From contig CALEZJ010000433.1 in assembly GCA_937927885.1 (NCBI GenBank), positions 1 to 14,714 of the forward strand: DNA of 14,714 bases, written 5' to 3'. Both the position numbers and the translations under genes were made by a program. This DNA is from an uncultured Paracoccaceae bacterium (GTDB lineage: Bacteria > Pseudomonadota > Alphaproteobacteria > Rhodobacterales > Rhodobacteraceae). Shown piece by piece: positions 1 through 7,942 of this stretch; the stretch's first letter is position 1; each line of letters opens with the position of its first letter. The notes beneath the pieces are model-generated. The model was not told where the DNA came from. It did not search any database and worked only from the letters and a program-made list of their open reading frames with translations.

Positions 1-8
1 GACCTGCC

Positions 9-941
9 ATGCGCTTCAAGAGACTCGACCTGAACCTGCTGGTGGCGCTGGATGTGCTGCTGACGGAACGCAACGTCAGCCGCGCGGCAGAAAAGCTGTT
101 CCTCAGCCAGTCTGCAACCTCGGGCGCACTAGCGCGACTGCGCGAGTATTTCCACGACGACCTTCTGGTGCAGGTGGGGCGCAAGATGGTTCTGACACCT
201 CGTGCGCAGGCGCTCGCCGCCAAGGTGCGCGCGGTTCTGATGCAGATCGACGGCACGATCATCCAGCCGCCCGAATTCGACCCCGCGACCATCGAGCGCA
301 CGATCCGGATTGCCGCCTCGGATTATGTGGTGATCGCCGGACTTGATCGGGCGCTCCGGGAAATCGGGCGCAAGGCACCGAAGCTGACAGTCATCGTCGA
401 ACCCCCGAAAGGCGACCCCAGCACGCTGCTGGCACAGGGCGACATCGACCTTCTGGCGATGCCTGAGGTCTATCTGTCCCAGGACCACCCTTCGGTCGAG
501 TATTTCTCGGATGATTATGTGGTCATCACCTGCCAGTCGAACACGCGCTATGCCGACACGATCAGCCGCGAGGAATTCTTCGAGGCGCGACATATCGGGA
601 TGCGTTTTGCCAGCCATACGCCTGGCTACGAAGCGTGGTTCGTCAAGCATTCCGGCGCCGAGCGCAAGATGGCCGCGATCGCTGGCAGTTTCACCGCCGT
701 TCCTTTTCTGGTGCAGGGGACCGATACCATCGCGCTGTTGCAGGGGCGGCTTGCGCGAACCTTTGCGCGCTTCCTGCCGATCAAGGTCCTGCCCTCGCCC
801 ATCGACATCCCACCACTGGTCGAACATCTGCAATGGCATCAGTTCGCCGAGGGGGACGATTGTCTGACCTGGGTGCGCGACGAAATCCTGGCAGCCCGCG
901 ACGCTATCGACCTTGCGGATAGCCCGCATCACATCAATTGA
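9..941 (+). CDS. LysR-family transcriptional regulator, NodD-like
   Basis: A 310-residue protein of full LysR length. The N-terminus (MRFKRLDLNLLVALDVLLTE) has the form seen in NodD and related regulators of aromatic-compound genes. The winged helix-turn-helix covers about residues 7-65, with the recognition region near SRAAEKLFLSQSATSGALAR (24-43). The rest is the LysR effector-binding domain, including a NodD-like segment DIDLLAMPEVYLSQDHP (about 145-161). The ATG at 9 matches the normal family start; only 8 bases precede it, so its ribosome site and promoter are not visible. The monooxygenase begins 61 nt downstream on the same strand, so the two may be co-transcribed. Family knowledge suggests it activates neighbouring catabolic genes in response to a small aromatic or related ligand. 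The ligand and target promoter cannot be read from the sequence. The family call is secure; the role is inferred. Confidence 0.93.
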   Translation: MRFKRLDLNLLVALDVLLTERNVSRAAEKLFLSQSATSGALARLREYFHDDLLVQVGRKMVLTPRAQALAAKVRAVLMQIDGTIIQPPEFDPATIERTIRIAASDYVVIAGLDRALREIGRKAPKLTVIVEPPKGDPSTLLAQGDIDLLAMPEVYLSQDHPSVEYFSDDYVVITCQSNTRYADTISREEFFEARHIGMRFASHTPGYEAWFVKHSGAERKMAAIAGSFTAVPFLVQGTDTIALLQGRLARTFARFLPIKVLPSPIDIPPLVEHLQWHQFAEGDDCLTWVRDEILAARDAIDLADSPHHIN

Positions 942-990
942 TTTTACCGAAAGGTCGGCGGCCGATACCAAAGCTCAGGGGAAGTCCGAG

Positions 991-1002
991 GGAGGATCAT
1001 TC
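991..1002 (+). promoter_or_regulatory. Ribosome binding site that fixes the monooxygenase start
   Basis: GGAGG at 991-995 lies 7 nt before the ATG at 1003. The same reading frame is open back to an ATG at 913 inside the LysR gene, but that start has no comparable site and would add 30 residues ahead of the FAD-binding beta strand. The 1003 start is therefore preferred. Confidence 0.85.
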
Positions 1003-2136
1003 ATGGGCGGCAATCTGGCGAAGCATGCACAGCGCCTGCTGGTTATCGGGGGCGGTGTCGGCGGGCCCGCAGTGGCGATCCGCATGGCCGAACGCGGTGT
1101 GGCGGTTGATCTGGTCGATATCGAACAGAATTGGGGTGCGGCGGGCACAGGGGTCACGCTGTCTGCGCTGACCGCGCGGGCGCTGTGCGACCTCGGCTTT
1201 GCCGAGGCGCTGATGCGCGAGGGGCACATGCACGATTCGCTCCAGATGTTCACGCCGACGGGGCAGATGTTCAACGAGATCCCCGGCCATCGCCTCTTTT
1301 CGCCCGATGTCCCTTCGGAAGGCGGCGTGATGCGCCCGGTTCTGCATAGGATGATGGCCGACCGGATGGCGTCGCTGGGTGTCTCGGTGCGCACCGGCAC
1401 CAGCGTGACGGCGCTGGCACAGGATGCCGGGGGCGTGGATGTCACCTTCACCGACGGCACCACGGGGCGCTATGACCTGGTGATCGGCGCCGATGGGCTG
1501 TTCTCGAAAGTGCGCGGCATGATCATGCCCGACGCACCCCAGCCCCAGTATACGGGTCAGGTTTGCTGGCGCGCGCAAATGGCGCTGCCTGCGGATTGGC
1601 CAACGGGCAGGATGTATTTCGGCCCGGTCAAGGTGGGTTTCACCCCCTGCGGGCCGGGCGAGATGTATCTGTTCCTGCTGGAGAACGTCAAGGAAAAGCC
1701 GCGCTATTCCGAAGCCGAACTGCTGCCGAAGATGAAGGCGCTTCTTGCCCCCTTCCCCGCCCTGACCGCGTTGCGCGACACCATGGACGAGACGACGCCG
1801 ATCATGGCCCGGCCGCTGGAAGCAATCCTGCTTGACGATCCCTGGTATCAGGGCCGCGTCATCCTGATCGGCGACGCCGCCCATGCGACTACCCCTCATC
1901 TGGCGTCGGGCGCCGGGATGGCGGTCGAGGACGCCATCGTGCTGGTCGACGAACTCGACAAGACCCCCGATTATCCGGCCGCCATGCGCGCCTTCATGGA
2001 GCGGCGTCTGCCGCGGGGCAGGCTGGTGGTGGGCAATTCGCTGAAACTGGGCGAGTTGGAACAGGCCGGGGCCCCGACGCCCGAAATCGGCGCACTGATG
2101 ATGGCCTCGCTCAAAGCCATCGCCCAGCGCTACTGA
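1003..2136 (+). CDS. FAD-dependent monooxygenase (aromatic hydroxylase fold)
   Basis: A 377-residue flavoprotein of the group A monooxygenase family (PHBH/salicylate hydroxylase fold). It shows the three family signatures: GGGVGG for FAD at 16-21 followed by an acidic strand end (VDLVDIE); the DG motif VIGADGLFSKVR at 160-171; and the GD motif LIGDAAHATTPHLASGAG at 288-305. Such enzymes use NAD(P)H and oxygen to hydroxylate, and sometimes decarboxylate, aromatic or heteroaromatic substrates in the cytoplasm. Length and layout are normal. It follows the LysR gene by 61 nt and faces an FAH-family gene, which suggests a small catabolic unit. The substrate cannot be deduced from motifs: salicylate-like, hydroxynicotinate-like and non-aromatic substrates are all possible. 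The family call is strong and the substrate unknown. Confidence 0.92.
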   Translation: MGGNLAKHAQRLLVIGGGVGGPAVAIRMAERGVAVDLVDIEQNWGAAGTGVTLSALTARALCDLGFAEALMREGHMHDSLQMFTPTGQMFNEIPGHRLFSPDVPSEGGVMRPVLHRMMADRMASLGVSVRTGTSVTALAQDAGGVDVTFTDGTTGRYDLVIGADGLFSKVRGMIMPDAPQPQYTGQVCWRAQMALPADWPTGRMYFGPVKVGFTPCGPGEMYLFLLENVKEKPRYSEAELLPKMKALLAPFPALTALRDTMDETTPIMARPLEAILLDDPWYQGRVILIGDAAHATTPHLASGAGMAVEDAIVLVDELDKTPDYPAAMRAFMERRLPRGRLVVGNSLKLGELEQAGAPTPEIGALMMASLKAIAQRY

Positions 2137-2142
2137 ACCGGC

Positions 2143-2169
2143 AGGGGCGGGCCGATACGGCCCGCCCTT
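2143..2169. terminator. Strong hairpin between convergent genes, probable bidirectional terminator
   Basis: A perfect 10-bp GC-rich inverted repeat (GGGCGGGCCG at 2145-2154, CGGCCCGCCC at 2158-2167) encloses a 3-nt ATA loop. It extends outward by a G.T and an A-T pair to 2143 and 2169. It sits exactly between the stop of the monooxygenase (2136) and the stop of the opposing FAH-family gene (2175). There is no long T-tract on either strand, so it is a hairpin-dominated rather than a textbook intrinsic terminator. Confidence 0.75.
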
Positions 2170-2174
2170 GATCC

Positions 2175-3140
2175 TCACCCTTTGACCACCCGCTGGTCGA
2201 TGGCGCCAAAGACCGATTGTCCGTCGGCACCCGTCACCTCCATCCGTACCCGATCGCCAAACGCCATATAGGGCGTTTTCGCCTCTCCCTGATCGAGGGT
2301 CTCTATCCCGCGCCGCTCGGCGATGCAGGAGGAACCGATCTCGCGGTAATTGATGTTCGACACCGTTCCAGAACCAATCACCGTCCCTGCGACTAGCCTG
2401 CGCGAATAAGCGGCATGGGCGACCAACTGGTCAAAACCGAAGGCCATCGGATAGCCGCTGGCCGTACCGAAGCGCGTGCCGTTCCAATCCACCCGCAACG
2501 GCAGGTCCACCCGAGCATCTCGCCACTGCGCACCCAATTCATCCGGTGTCACCGCGACGGGCGCCATGGAACAGGGCGGCTTGGCCTGCACCCAGCCAAA
2601 GCCGGTCTTCATCTCGATGGGTGCGAGCTTGCGCAACGACCAGTCATTGATCTGCACGATCAGACGTATGTGACGGCGCGCGGTCGTGGCATCGGTGCCC
2701 ATCGGCACGGTGTCGGTGATGATCCCGAACTCGCCTTCGAAATCGATCCCGTCCGCCTCGGAAGGCAGGGGCACGTCGGCGCCGGGGGCGAGAAAATGGT
2801 CCGACACGCCCTGATACATCAGGGGACGACCGGTCTTTTCCTTCTTGGCCATGCCAAAGACCGCGTCCATGAGGTCGCCATGGCTTTCAAAGGCAGATCC
2901 ATCCAGCCACTGCCAGGCCCTCGGCAGGGGGGCGAGCGCCTTGGTCGGGTCAAAGACCGTACCTGCGCCAGCGTTCACCGCTTTCGACTGCGCTTCCAGG
3001 GCCGGGGCCAGCGTGTCCCAGTTTTCCAGCGCCGCTTGCAGCGTTTGCGCGGCGGCGGCAGGTTGGCAGCGACCCAGATCGCGGCTGACGATATGCAGTC
3101 GCCCGTCGCGGGTTCCATCGGGCAGGGTGGCAAGCTTCAT
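2175..3140 (-). CDS. Fumarylacetoacetate hydrolase (FAH) family protein
   Basis: A 321-residue protein beginning MKLATLPDGTRDG, a common start in stand-alone bacterial FAH-family enzymes. The C-terminal FAH domain covers about residues 105-315. The likely divalent-metal ligands are E135 and E137 in GIDFEGEFG and D166 in QINDWSLR. YQGVSDHF (109-116) lies where the family has its substrate-pocket segment. Family members cleave C-C bonds in acylpyruvates or hydrate or decarboxylate ring-fission products late in aromatic degradation. The start at 3140 is chosen because GGAGGA lies 4 nt upstream; the frame stays open to 3254 but with no good site. It faces the monooxygenase tail to tail. The two may act on one pathway, but this is inferred only from proximity. 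The exact reaction is not assigned. Confidence 0.9.
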   Translation of the reverse strand: MKLATLPDGTRDGRLHIVSRDLGRCQPAAAAQTLQAALENWDTLAPALEAQSKAVNAGAGTVFDPTKALAPLPRAWQWLDGSAFESHGDLMDAVFGMAKKEKTGRPLMYQGVSDHFLAPGADVPLPSEADGIDFEGEFGIITDTVPMGTDATTARRHIRLIVQINDWSLRKLAPIEMKTGFGWVQAKPPCSMAPVAVTPDELGAQWRDARVDLPLRVDWNGTRFGTASGYPMAFGFDQLVAHAAYSRRLVAGTVIGSGTVSNINYREIGSSCIAERRGIETLDQGEAKTPYMAFGDRVRMEVTGADGQSVFGAIDQRVVKG

Positions 3141-3379
3141 GAAGTCCTCCTTCGGATCGGCCATGGCGAGACCGACGCATCGGGGATCGCGACCCTTATC
3201 CCCGCCCCCGCGCCGGATCTGGTGGCTGCATCTAACCGGCTGACCCTGCGGCAAACAACAACTGATGCCCCGCCCAGCTATCCGTTATTGCGCATCGAGC
3301 TATCGAGGAAACCAACTGGGCCGAGTGGTCGGTATCGGTCAGCGCAATGTTCCGGAGCTACCCTCTGCCCTTGGGGCGA
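3141..3379. other. Intergenic region upstream of the FAH-family gene
   Basis: This 239-bp stretch lies between the stop of nagA (3380) and the start of the FAH-family gene (3140), both on the - strand. It contains the FAH ribosome site (GGAGGA at 3145-3150 on the - strand). I see no clear intrinsic terminator after nagA, no RNA gene, and no short gene with a convincing ribosome site. Read-through from nagA into the FAH-family gene is therefore possible, though the gap contrasts sharply with the overlapping genes upstream. Confidence 0.6.
3230..3258 (-). promoter_or_regulatory. Candidate promoter for the FAH-family gene
   Basis: On the - strand TTGTTT (3258-3253) is followed after 17 nt by TTAGAT (3235-3230), a weak match to -35/-10 spacing about 85-90 nt upstream of the ATG at 3140. 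It was found by eye in a region that must hold a promoter if the gene is transcribed alone. The match is poor enough to arise by chance. Confidence 0.25.
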
Positions 3380-4510
3380 TTACAGCCTGATGCCGCCACG
3401 CCAGACTGCGGCAAGGGTCAGATCCTCGGTCAGGTGTACAATGTCGGCGATACGCCCCGGGATCAGGTGGCCATGGGCGTGGGCCACACCTGCGGCCTCG
3501 GCGGGCAGACGGGTGGCCATTGCCAGGGCGTCGGCCAGCGGCAGGCCCACCGGCCCCGCCATCACAGCCACCGCCTGCGAAAGGGTCAGATCGGCCCCGG
3601 CCAAGGTGCCGTCGGCCAGTGTCAGTCGCCCTGCGGCGCGCTGGATGCGCCGCCCGCCCAGATAGAAACCGTCCAGATCGCTACCCGCCACCGCCATCGC
3701 ATCGCTAACCAGAAACACGCGCCCCCGGCGTTTGGCCGACAGCGCCAAGGCGATGCTGGCGGGATGGACATGCACGCCATCGGCGATCAGACCAGCATCG
3801 AGATCCAACCCCAGCGCCGCGCCGACCAACCCTGGTTCACGTCCCGTCAAGGGGCTCATCGCATTGAAAAGATGGGTGACCATCCGTGCACCCGCACGAT
3901 GGGCCTCGACGGCATCGGCATGGGTGCAGTCGGCATGCCCCAGGCTGACGATCACCCCTGCGCGGGCGAGCGTGGCGATCTGGTCCGGCCGGACCGAGGC
4001 GGGCGCCAGCGTTACCACCAGCACCGGCAGGTGCCGTGCCGCCTCGCACAGCGCGGCGAGGTCGCCTTCTTCCATCGGGCGGATCAGTGCCGGATCATGC
4101 GCGCCCTTGCGCAGCGGGTCCAGATGCGGCCCTTCCAGATGCAGCCCCAGAAACCCGGGCACCTGCGCGCGCGCAGCTGCGATCCCGGCGGCGATCACCG
4201 CGCGGGTGGCGTCGGGCCGGTCGGTGATCAGCGTCGGCAGGATCGCGGTTGCGCCCAGCCGCGCATGCACCCCACACAGGGCGCGCAGGCTTTCAACTGT
4301 GGCCGTACCATCCACCATCACCCCGCCACCGCCATTCACCTGGAGGTCGACAAAGCCGGGTGCCAGAATCCCGCCCACCAGATCCACGCGTGCCCAACCC
4401 AAGGGATCAATTGGCGGATCCACGATGTACCCGTCAACCATCGCCAGAACCCCGGGGCGCAGGGCCTCGCCGTCGAACAGGGTCGCACCGGTGAAAAGTG
4501 TCGGCCTCAT
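3380..4510 (-). CDS. nagA: N-acetylglucosamine-6-phosphate deacetylase
   Basis: A 376-residue amidohydrolase-superfamily TIM barrel of normal NagA length. NagA converts GlcNAc-6-P to GlcN-6-P plus acetate in the cytoplasm. Diagnostic motifs are PGFVDLQVNG (51-60), HLEGPHL (124-130) with metal ligand E126, SLGHADC with H192, THLFNAMSP with H213, ADGVHVH (243-249) with H247, and SDAMA (269-273) with catalytic D270. The DLQVNG segment in place of an HxH motif resembles the single-metal E. coli type rather than the Bacillus type, judging from memory of those families. It is the last gene of the leftward operon; its ATG overlaps the stop of the SIS gene by 4 nt, so translation is probably coupled. 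In context it receives GlcNAc-6-P made by the MurQ domain upstream. Confidence 0.95.
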   Translation of the reverse strand: MRPTLFTGATLFDGEALRPGVLAMVDGYIVDPPIDPLGWARVDLVGGILAPGFVDLQVNGGGGVMVDGTATVESLRALCGVHARLGATAILPTLITDRPDATRAVIAAGIAAARAQVPGFLGLHLEGPHLDPLRKGAHDPALIRPMEEGDLAALCEAARHLPVLVVTLAPASVRPDQIATLARAGVIVSLGHADCTHADAVEAHRAGARMVTHLFNAMSPLTGREPGLVGAALGLDLDAGLIADGVHVHPASIALALSAKRRGRVFLVSDAMAVAGSDLDGFYLGGRRIQRAAGRLTLADGTLAGADLTLSQAVAVMAGPVGLPLADALAMATRLPAEAAGVAHAHGHLIPGRIADIVHLTEDLTLAAVWRGGIRL

Positions 4511-5508
4511 TGGGTCTCCGTGACCTTGCGCAAATGCTGCGGTGCGTCCGGATCGAGCCCACGGCGCCGCGCCAACCCCTCAGCGAGCGCATAGAAGGTG
4601 ACCGCCAGCACGAGGGGATCGACCAACGGATGCAGCGGGGCAACCACGGGCAGATCCTCGCTGGTGACGAACACATCCGCCCCCTGCCCCCTCAGGCGCC
4701 GGGCTGTGGCCAATACCCCGTCGCGCGCGGCATCCTGAACCGTCAGCGCCAGCACTGGAAACGCGTCACGCGCCAGCGCCGAGGGCCCGTGCAGCACCTC
4801 CGCGGCGGAATGCGCTTCGGCGTGGAGGGCGCAGGTTTCCTTCAGCTTCAAGGCGGTCTCGGCAGCGATGGCAAATCCCGGGCCACGACCCAGAACATAG
4901 GCCGATTGCGCGCGCGCCAGCCGAGCAGCCAAGGGCGACCAGTCCAGCGACAGAGCGGCGCCAAAGGCGGCTGGCAGCGCCTGCACCGCCGCGCGTAAAG
5001 CACTGTCCTCTCGCCATTCGGCGATCAACGCCAGCGCCGCCAACACAGACGAGGCAAAACTTTTGGTCGCCGCGACACTGGTTTCGGGCCCGGCGAGCAG
5101 CGGCAGGCAATGGTCTGCAGCCATGGCCAGAGGGGACCCCGGCGCATTGGTGATCGCGATGCTCAAGGCACCCGAGGAGCGCGCGGACGCCAGCATCGCC
5201 ACGATGTCAGGGCTCTGCCCCGATTGCGAAATGGCGATGCAGACTGCCCGATCCAGCCGCAGCGCCCGGCCATACACCGACGCGACCGAGGGCCCGACCG
5301 AGGCCACCGGCACGCCCGCCGCCAGTTCGGCGGCATACTTCAGATACGTGGCCGCATGATCGGAGGACCCTCGCGCCACGGTGACGATCAGGGACGGGTC
5401 CACCGCGCGGATCGCCGCCCCGATGCGCACCAGTGCCTCTGCATTGCCGACCAGGAATCGCGCGGCGGCGTCGGGAATCTCGGCGATCTCGCGGGCCATG
5501 TGGGTCAT
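4507..5508 (-). CDS. nagB-II: SIS-domain glucosamine-6-phosphate deaminase, NagB-II type
   Basis: A 333-residue protein with two sugar-isomerase (SIS) domains, about 25-165 and 195-325, and no glutaminase domain. It resembles the isomerase half of GlmS: ARGSSDHA (45-52), SQSGQSPDIV (94-103), ETSVAATKSF (142-151), KLKETCALHAEAHSAAEVLH (221-240), and a C-terminal tail ending HLRKVTETQ that corresponds to the GlmS lid. Proteins of this form without the ammonia-producing half include NagB-II, which turns GlcN-6-P into fructose-6-P and ammonia, and AgaS-type deaminases. The position immediately before nagA, with an ATGA overlap, supports the GlcN-6-P reading. The start at 5508 overlaps the GNAT stop by 4 nt; a second ATG three codons later is possible. 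No canonical NagB is present in the window, so this protein probably supplies the deaminase step. Confidence 0.85.
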   Translation of the reverse strand: MTHMAREIAEIPDAAARFLVGNAEALVRIGAAIRAVDPSLIVTVARGSSDHAATYLKYAAELAAGVPVASVGPSVASVYGRALRLDRAVCIAISQSGQSPDIVAMLASARSSGALSIAITNAPGSPLAMAADHCLPLLAGPETSVAATKSFASSVLAALALIAEWREDSALRAAVQALPAAFGAALSLDWSPLAARLARAQSAYVLGRGPGFAIAAETALKLKETCALHAEAHSAAEVLHGPSALARDAFPVLALTVQDAARDGVLATARRLRGQGADVFVTSEDLPVVAPLHPLVDPLVLAVTFYALAEGLARRRGLDPDAPQHLRKVTETQ

Positions 5509-5927
5509 GCCGAGAGGTCCTTTCTCAGAAAGGTGCGGCAGCGCCCGAGCGGGAAGTCAGGCAGCGTGCCAAAGGGCTCGTAACCGGCGCGCTGATAGGC
5601 CCGCAGGGCAACCGGATTGAAGGTGTCGATCCATGCGCCATGGCAGCCCCGCGCCCGCGCCTCGTTTTCGGCCGCACACAGCAGGCGACCCGCGGCACCC
5701 TGCCCACGCTGGTCCTTGGCCAGCCAAAGCCATTGGATGTAGAGCCAGCCCCAGGCGGTATACCCGGCCAGCCCACCCACCATCGTCCCCGCGGCATCGC
5801 GCAGGAACACGGCCAACTCGCGCTTGCCTGCGGGTCCTACGTCAGCGGCGTTGTATTCCGCCAGTGCCGCACCAAGCTGGGCGAGGTCTGTGGAACGTGG
5901 CGCGTCGGTCACCTCGAGCCGGGTCAT
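5505..5927 (-). CDS. GNAT-family N-acetyltransferase, substrate unknown
   Basis: A 140-residue single-domain GNAT protein. The acetyl-CoA-binding motif A is visible as [15 protein letters not shown] (69-83, Q/RxxGxG/A type), followed by a helix [10 protein letters not shown] and the C-terminal motif-B region [19 protein letters not shown] (102-120). It overlaps the anmK-murQ stop and the SIS start by 4 nt each (ATGA), so it is locked into the salvage operon. Its substrate cannot be told from motifs. Given the neighbours, it might acetylate an amino sugar or amino-sugar phosphate (for example to rescue de-N-acetylated units), or a released amino acid or peptide such as a diaminopimelate-containing one. 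Both are guesses from context. The family call is firm. Confidence 0.88.
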   Translation of the reverse strand: MTRLEVTDAPRSTDLAQLGAALAEYNAADVGPAGKRELAVFLRDAAGTMVGGLAGYTAWGWLYIQWLWLAKDQRGQGAAGRLLCAAENEARARGCHGAWIDTFNPVALRAYQRAGYEPFGTLPDFPLGRCRTFLRKDLSA

Positions 5928-7942
5928 GCCCTTTCCCCCAGCGCCGCCGCCAGCACGCCATCATGACGTGCCAGCAGGGATTCCGCAGTGGCCCGGTCGA
6001 GCCCGCGTGCCACCATCACCACCGCCACGGTGATCCGCCCGTCGGCCAGGTCGAGGGCCTCCGCGGCCCGCGCAGCGGAAATCCCGGCCAGATCGGCAAC
6101 CATCTCCTCGGCCCGGTGACGCAGCTTGACGTTGGTGGGGCGCATCTGAACCATCTTGCCGCGGTGCACATAACCCAGCCGCACCATGATCCCCGTAGAA
6201 AGCGCGTTGAGCGCGGCTTTCTGCGCCGTCCCCGCCTTCATCCGGGTCGATCCTGCAATAACCTCGGCCCCTGTGTCGATCAGGATCGGATGATCTGCCG
6301 CCAGAGCCATCGGGGCGCCCGGGCTGTTGTAAAGCGCAACCGTCAGCGCCCCCTTGGCGCGCGCATGGTGCAAGCCGACCAACGTGAAGGGCGTGCCGCC
6401 GCTGGCCGCAACACCGATCACCAGATCATTCGGCCCCACCCCCACCGCATCGAGCGCGGCAATTGCCTCGGGTCCTGCGTCTTCGGCGCCCTCGCGAGCC
6501 GAGATCAGCGCCCCCTCGCCGCCCGCGATCAACGGGATCGAGCGGTCGGCGGGCCAGGCGAAGGTGGGGCGCAATTCGACCAGGTCCTGCACTGCGATGC
6601 GCCCGGAGGTGCCCGCCCCCAGCACCACGATCCGCCCACCCGTGCGAAGACGATCGGCGCCGGCCTCGATGGCGCGGGTCAGGCCGGGCGCTGCCGCGCG
6701 GACCGCGCTGATCGCGGCCGACTGCCCTTCCAGAACAGCCTCGACGATGTCGGCGGTGGGCCAGGTTTCCAGCCCCTCGAAACGGGGCGCTGCGCGTTCG
6801 GTCGCCGGGCGCGGATAGCTGATCCGCCCGCCGGTCATCGGACGCGGCACGCCGGTGGTCGATGGAAAGCTGATCGGCAAGCCGCGCAGCACGCGGGCGG
6901 CGAGGAAGGCAAAGCACTCGGCCTCGATCGCGTCGCCTCGCCAGCCCATCGCCTCGGCGGGGAGGACCTGCACCCCGGCACGCGCTGCCAGTGCGGCCAT
7001 TATCGCCGGATTGCGCCTACCGCCACCACAGACCACCAGCCTTTCCGGACGCATCGGCAGCAGGTCCAGCGCCTTGCCCACGGCGCCCGCGGTAAAGGCG
7101 GTCAGCGTCGCGGCGCCATCGGCCAGCGGCATCCCCTCGGCCATAGAGGCGGTAAAGGAAAAACGGTCGAGCGATTTGGGAAAGGGCCGGATCAGCCATG
7201 GATGCGACAGCAGCCGTGCCAAACGCCCCTCGTCTACCTGTCCGGACAACGCCAGCGCCCCATCGCGGTCCATCGGTCCATGCCCCGCCGCCCGGACGAA
7301 ATCGTTGATCGGTGCATTGGCGGGGCCGGTATCAAAGGCGACCACCCCTTCCCCCGCGCGCGCAGTGACATTGGCGACGCCTCCAAGGTTCAGCACTGCG
7401 GTGTCCGGCCCTGCCCCGGCCATGTCCAGCAGCGCCTTGTGATAAATCGCGCTGAGCGGGGCGCCCTGACCGCCCGCCGCCACATCCTGAGTGCGAAAAT
7501 CCCAGGCCACCGGCACGCCCAGCAGATTCGCCATCAAGGCCCCGTCACCCAACTGACGCGTGGCGCCGATGCGACCGGGCTCGGGGGCGCGGTGCAGCAT
7601 GGTCTGGCCCTGGAAACCGACGATGCCGATACGGGCCAGCCCCGGCCCGGCGCTTTCGGCGAGGTCCCGAACTGCCGCCGCCTGCGCGCGAGTGACGGCC
7701 TCCGAGGCCTCGGCAAAGATCGCCGGTTCGGGCCCCTCGAAATTCCACGCCCGTGCTTCGGCCATGGCGCGCTCCAGAAGGTCCAACAGGCCCGGCGGAT
7801 AGGGGCTAAGCCGCCAGGCGCCGAAATCGGTGATCTGCTCGCCATCAGTGCGCAGCATGGCCACGTCGATGTTCCCGTCGAGCACGGTGCCCGTCATCAG
7901 TCCAAACGCCCAGATCGGTTGCATCCCGCCCCCCTCAGCCAT
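5924..7942 (-). CDS. anmK-murQ: Fused anhydro-MurNAc kinase (AnmK) and MurNAc-6-phosphate etherase (MurQ)
   Basis: A 672-residue bifunctional protein. Residues about 8-372 form Anm[14 protein letters not shown] (14-26) for ATP binding, [10 protein letters not shown] (184-193), VAFDTGPAN (201-209) with likely catalytic D204, and [10 protein letters not shown] (303-312). AnmK opens 1,6-anhydro-MurNAc and phosphorylates it to MurNAc-6-P. Residues about 380-672 form Mur[11 protein letters not shown] (441-450), ELRPTF with E456, SAREGAED with E487, and [20 protein letters not shown] (564-583). E456 and E487 align by spacing with the two catalytic glutamates of E. coli MurQ (recalled as 83 and 114). 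MurQ cleaves the lactyl ether to give GlcNAc-6-P plus D-lactate. No stop or frameshift separates the halves; they join through about 8 residues (near 373-380). Start choice is open: ATG 7942 (GAGG 6 nt upstream, 8-nt overlap with the hydrolase) or ATG 7924 (AGGGGGG just upstream, giving 666 residues starting MQPIWAFG). Confidence 0.94.
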   Translation of the reverse strand: MAEGGGMQPIWAFGLMTGTVLDGNIDVAMLRTDGEQITDFGAWRLSPYPPGLLDLLERAMAEARAWNFEGPEPAIFAEASEAVTRAQAAAVRDLAESAGPGLARIGIVGFQGQTMLHRAPEPGRIGATRQLGDGALMANLLGVPVAWDFRTQDVAAGGQGAPLSAIYHKALLDMAGAGPDTAVLNLGGVANVTARAGEGVVAFDTGPANAPINDFVRAAGHGPMDRDGALALSGQVDEGRLARLLSHPWLIRPFPKSLDRFSFTASMAEGMPLADGAATLTAFTAGAVGKALDLLPMRPERLVVCGGGRRNPAIMAALAARAGVQVLPAEAMGWRGDAIEAECFAFLAARVLRGLPISFPSTTGVPRPMTGGRISYPRPATERAAPRFEGLETWPTADIVEAVLEGQSAAISAVRAAAPGLTRAIEAGADRLRTGGRIVVLGAGTSGRIAVQDLVELRPTFAWPADRSIPLIAGGEGALISAREGAEDAGPEAIAALDAVGVGPNDLVIGVAASGGTPFTLVGLHHARAKGALTVALYNSPGAPMALAADHPILIDTGAEVIAGSTRMKAGTAQKAALNALSTGIMVRLGYVHRGKMVQMRPTNVKLRHRAEEMVADLAGISAARAAEALDLADGRITVAVVMVARGLDRATAESLLARHDGVLAAALGERA

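Noticed and set aside
965..973. ATACCAAAG before the monooxygenase, identical to a 9-mer at 10854-10862 in the divergent promoter
   Set aside because: A single 9-base match without the second arm or a partner half-site can easily arise by chance in 14.7 kb, and it lies within a likely LysR-controlled unit.
997..2178. A 393-residue open frame on the - strand opposite the monooxygenase
   Set aside because: It runs through the probable terminator and has shadow composition with no domain.
3300..3379. Possible terminator after nagA around ACCAACT...AGTGGT
   Set aside because: The pairing is short, needs a bulge and lacks a T-tract on the - strand, so it is not convincing.
2415..3665. A 416-residue open frame on the + strand across the FAH-family gene, the gap and the nagA 3' end
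   Set aside because: Antisense shadow; no ribosome site or domain, and it crosses real gene boundaries.
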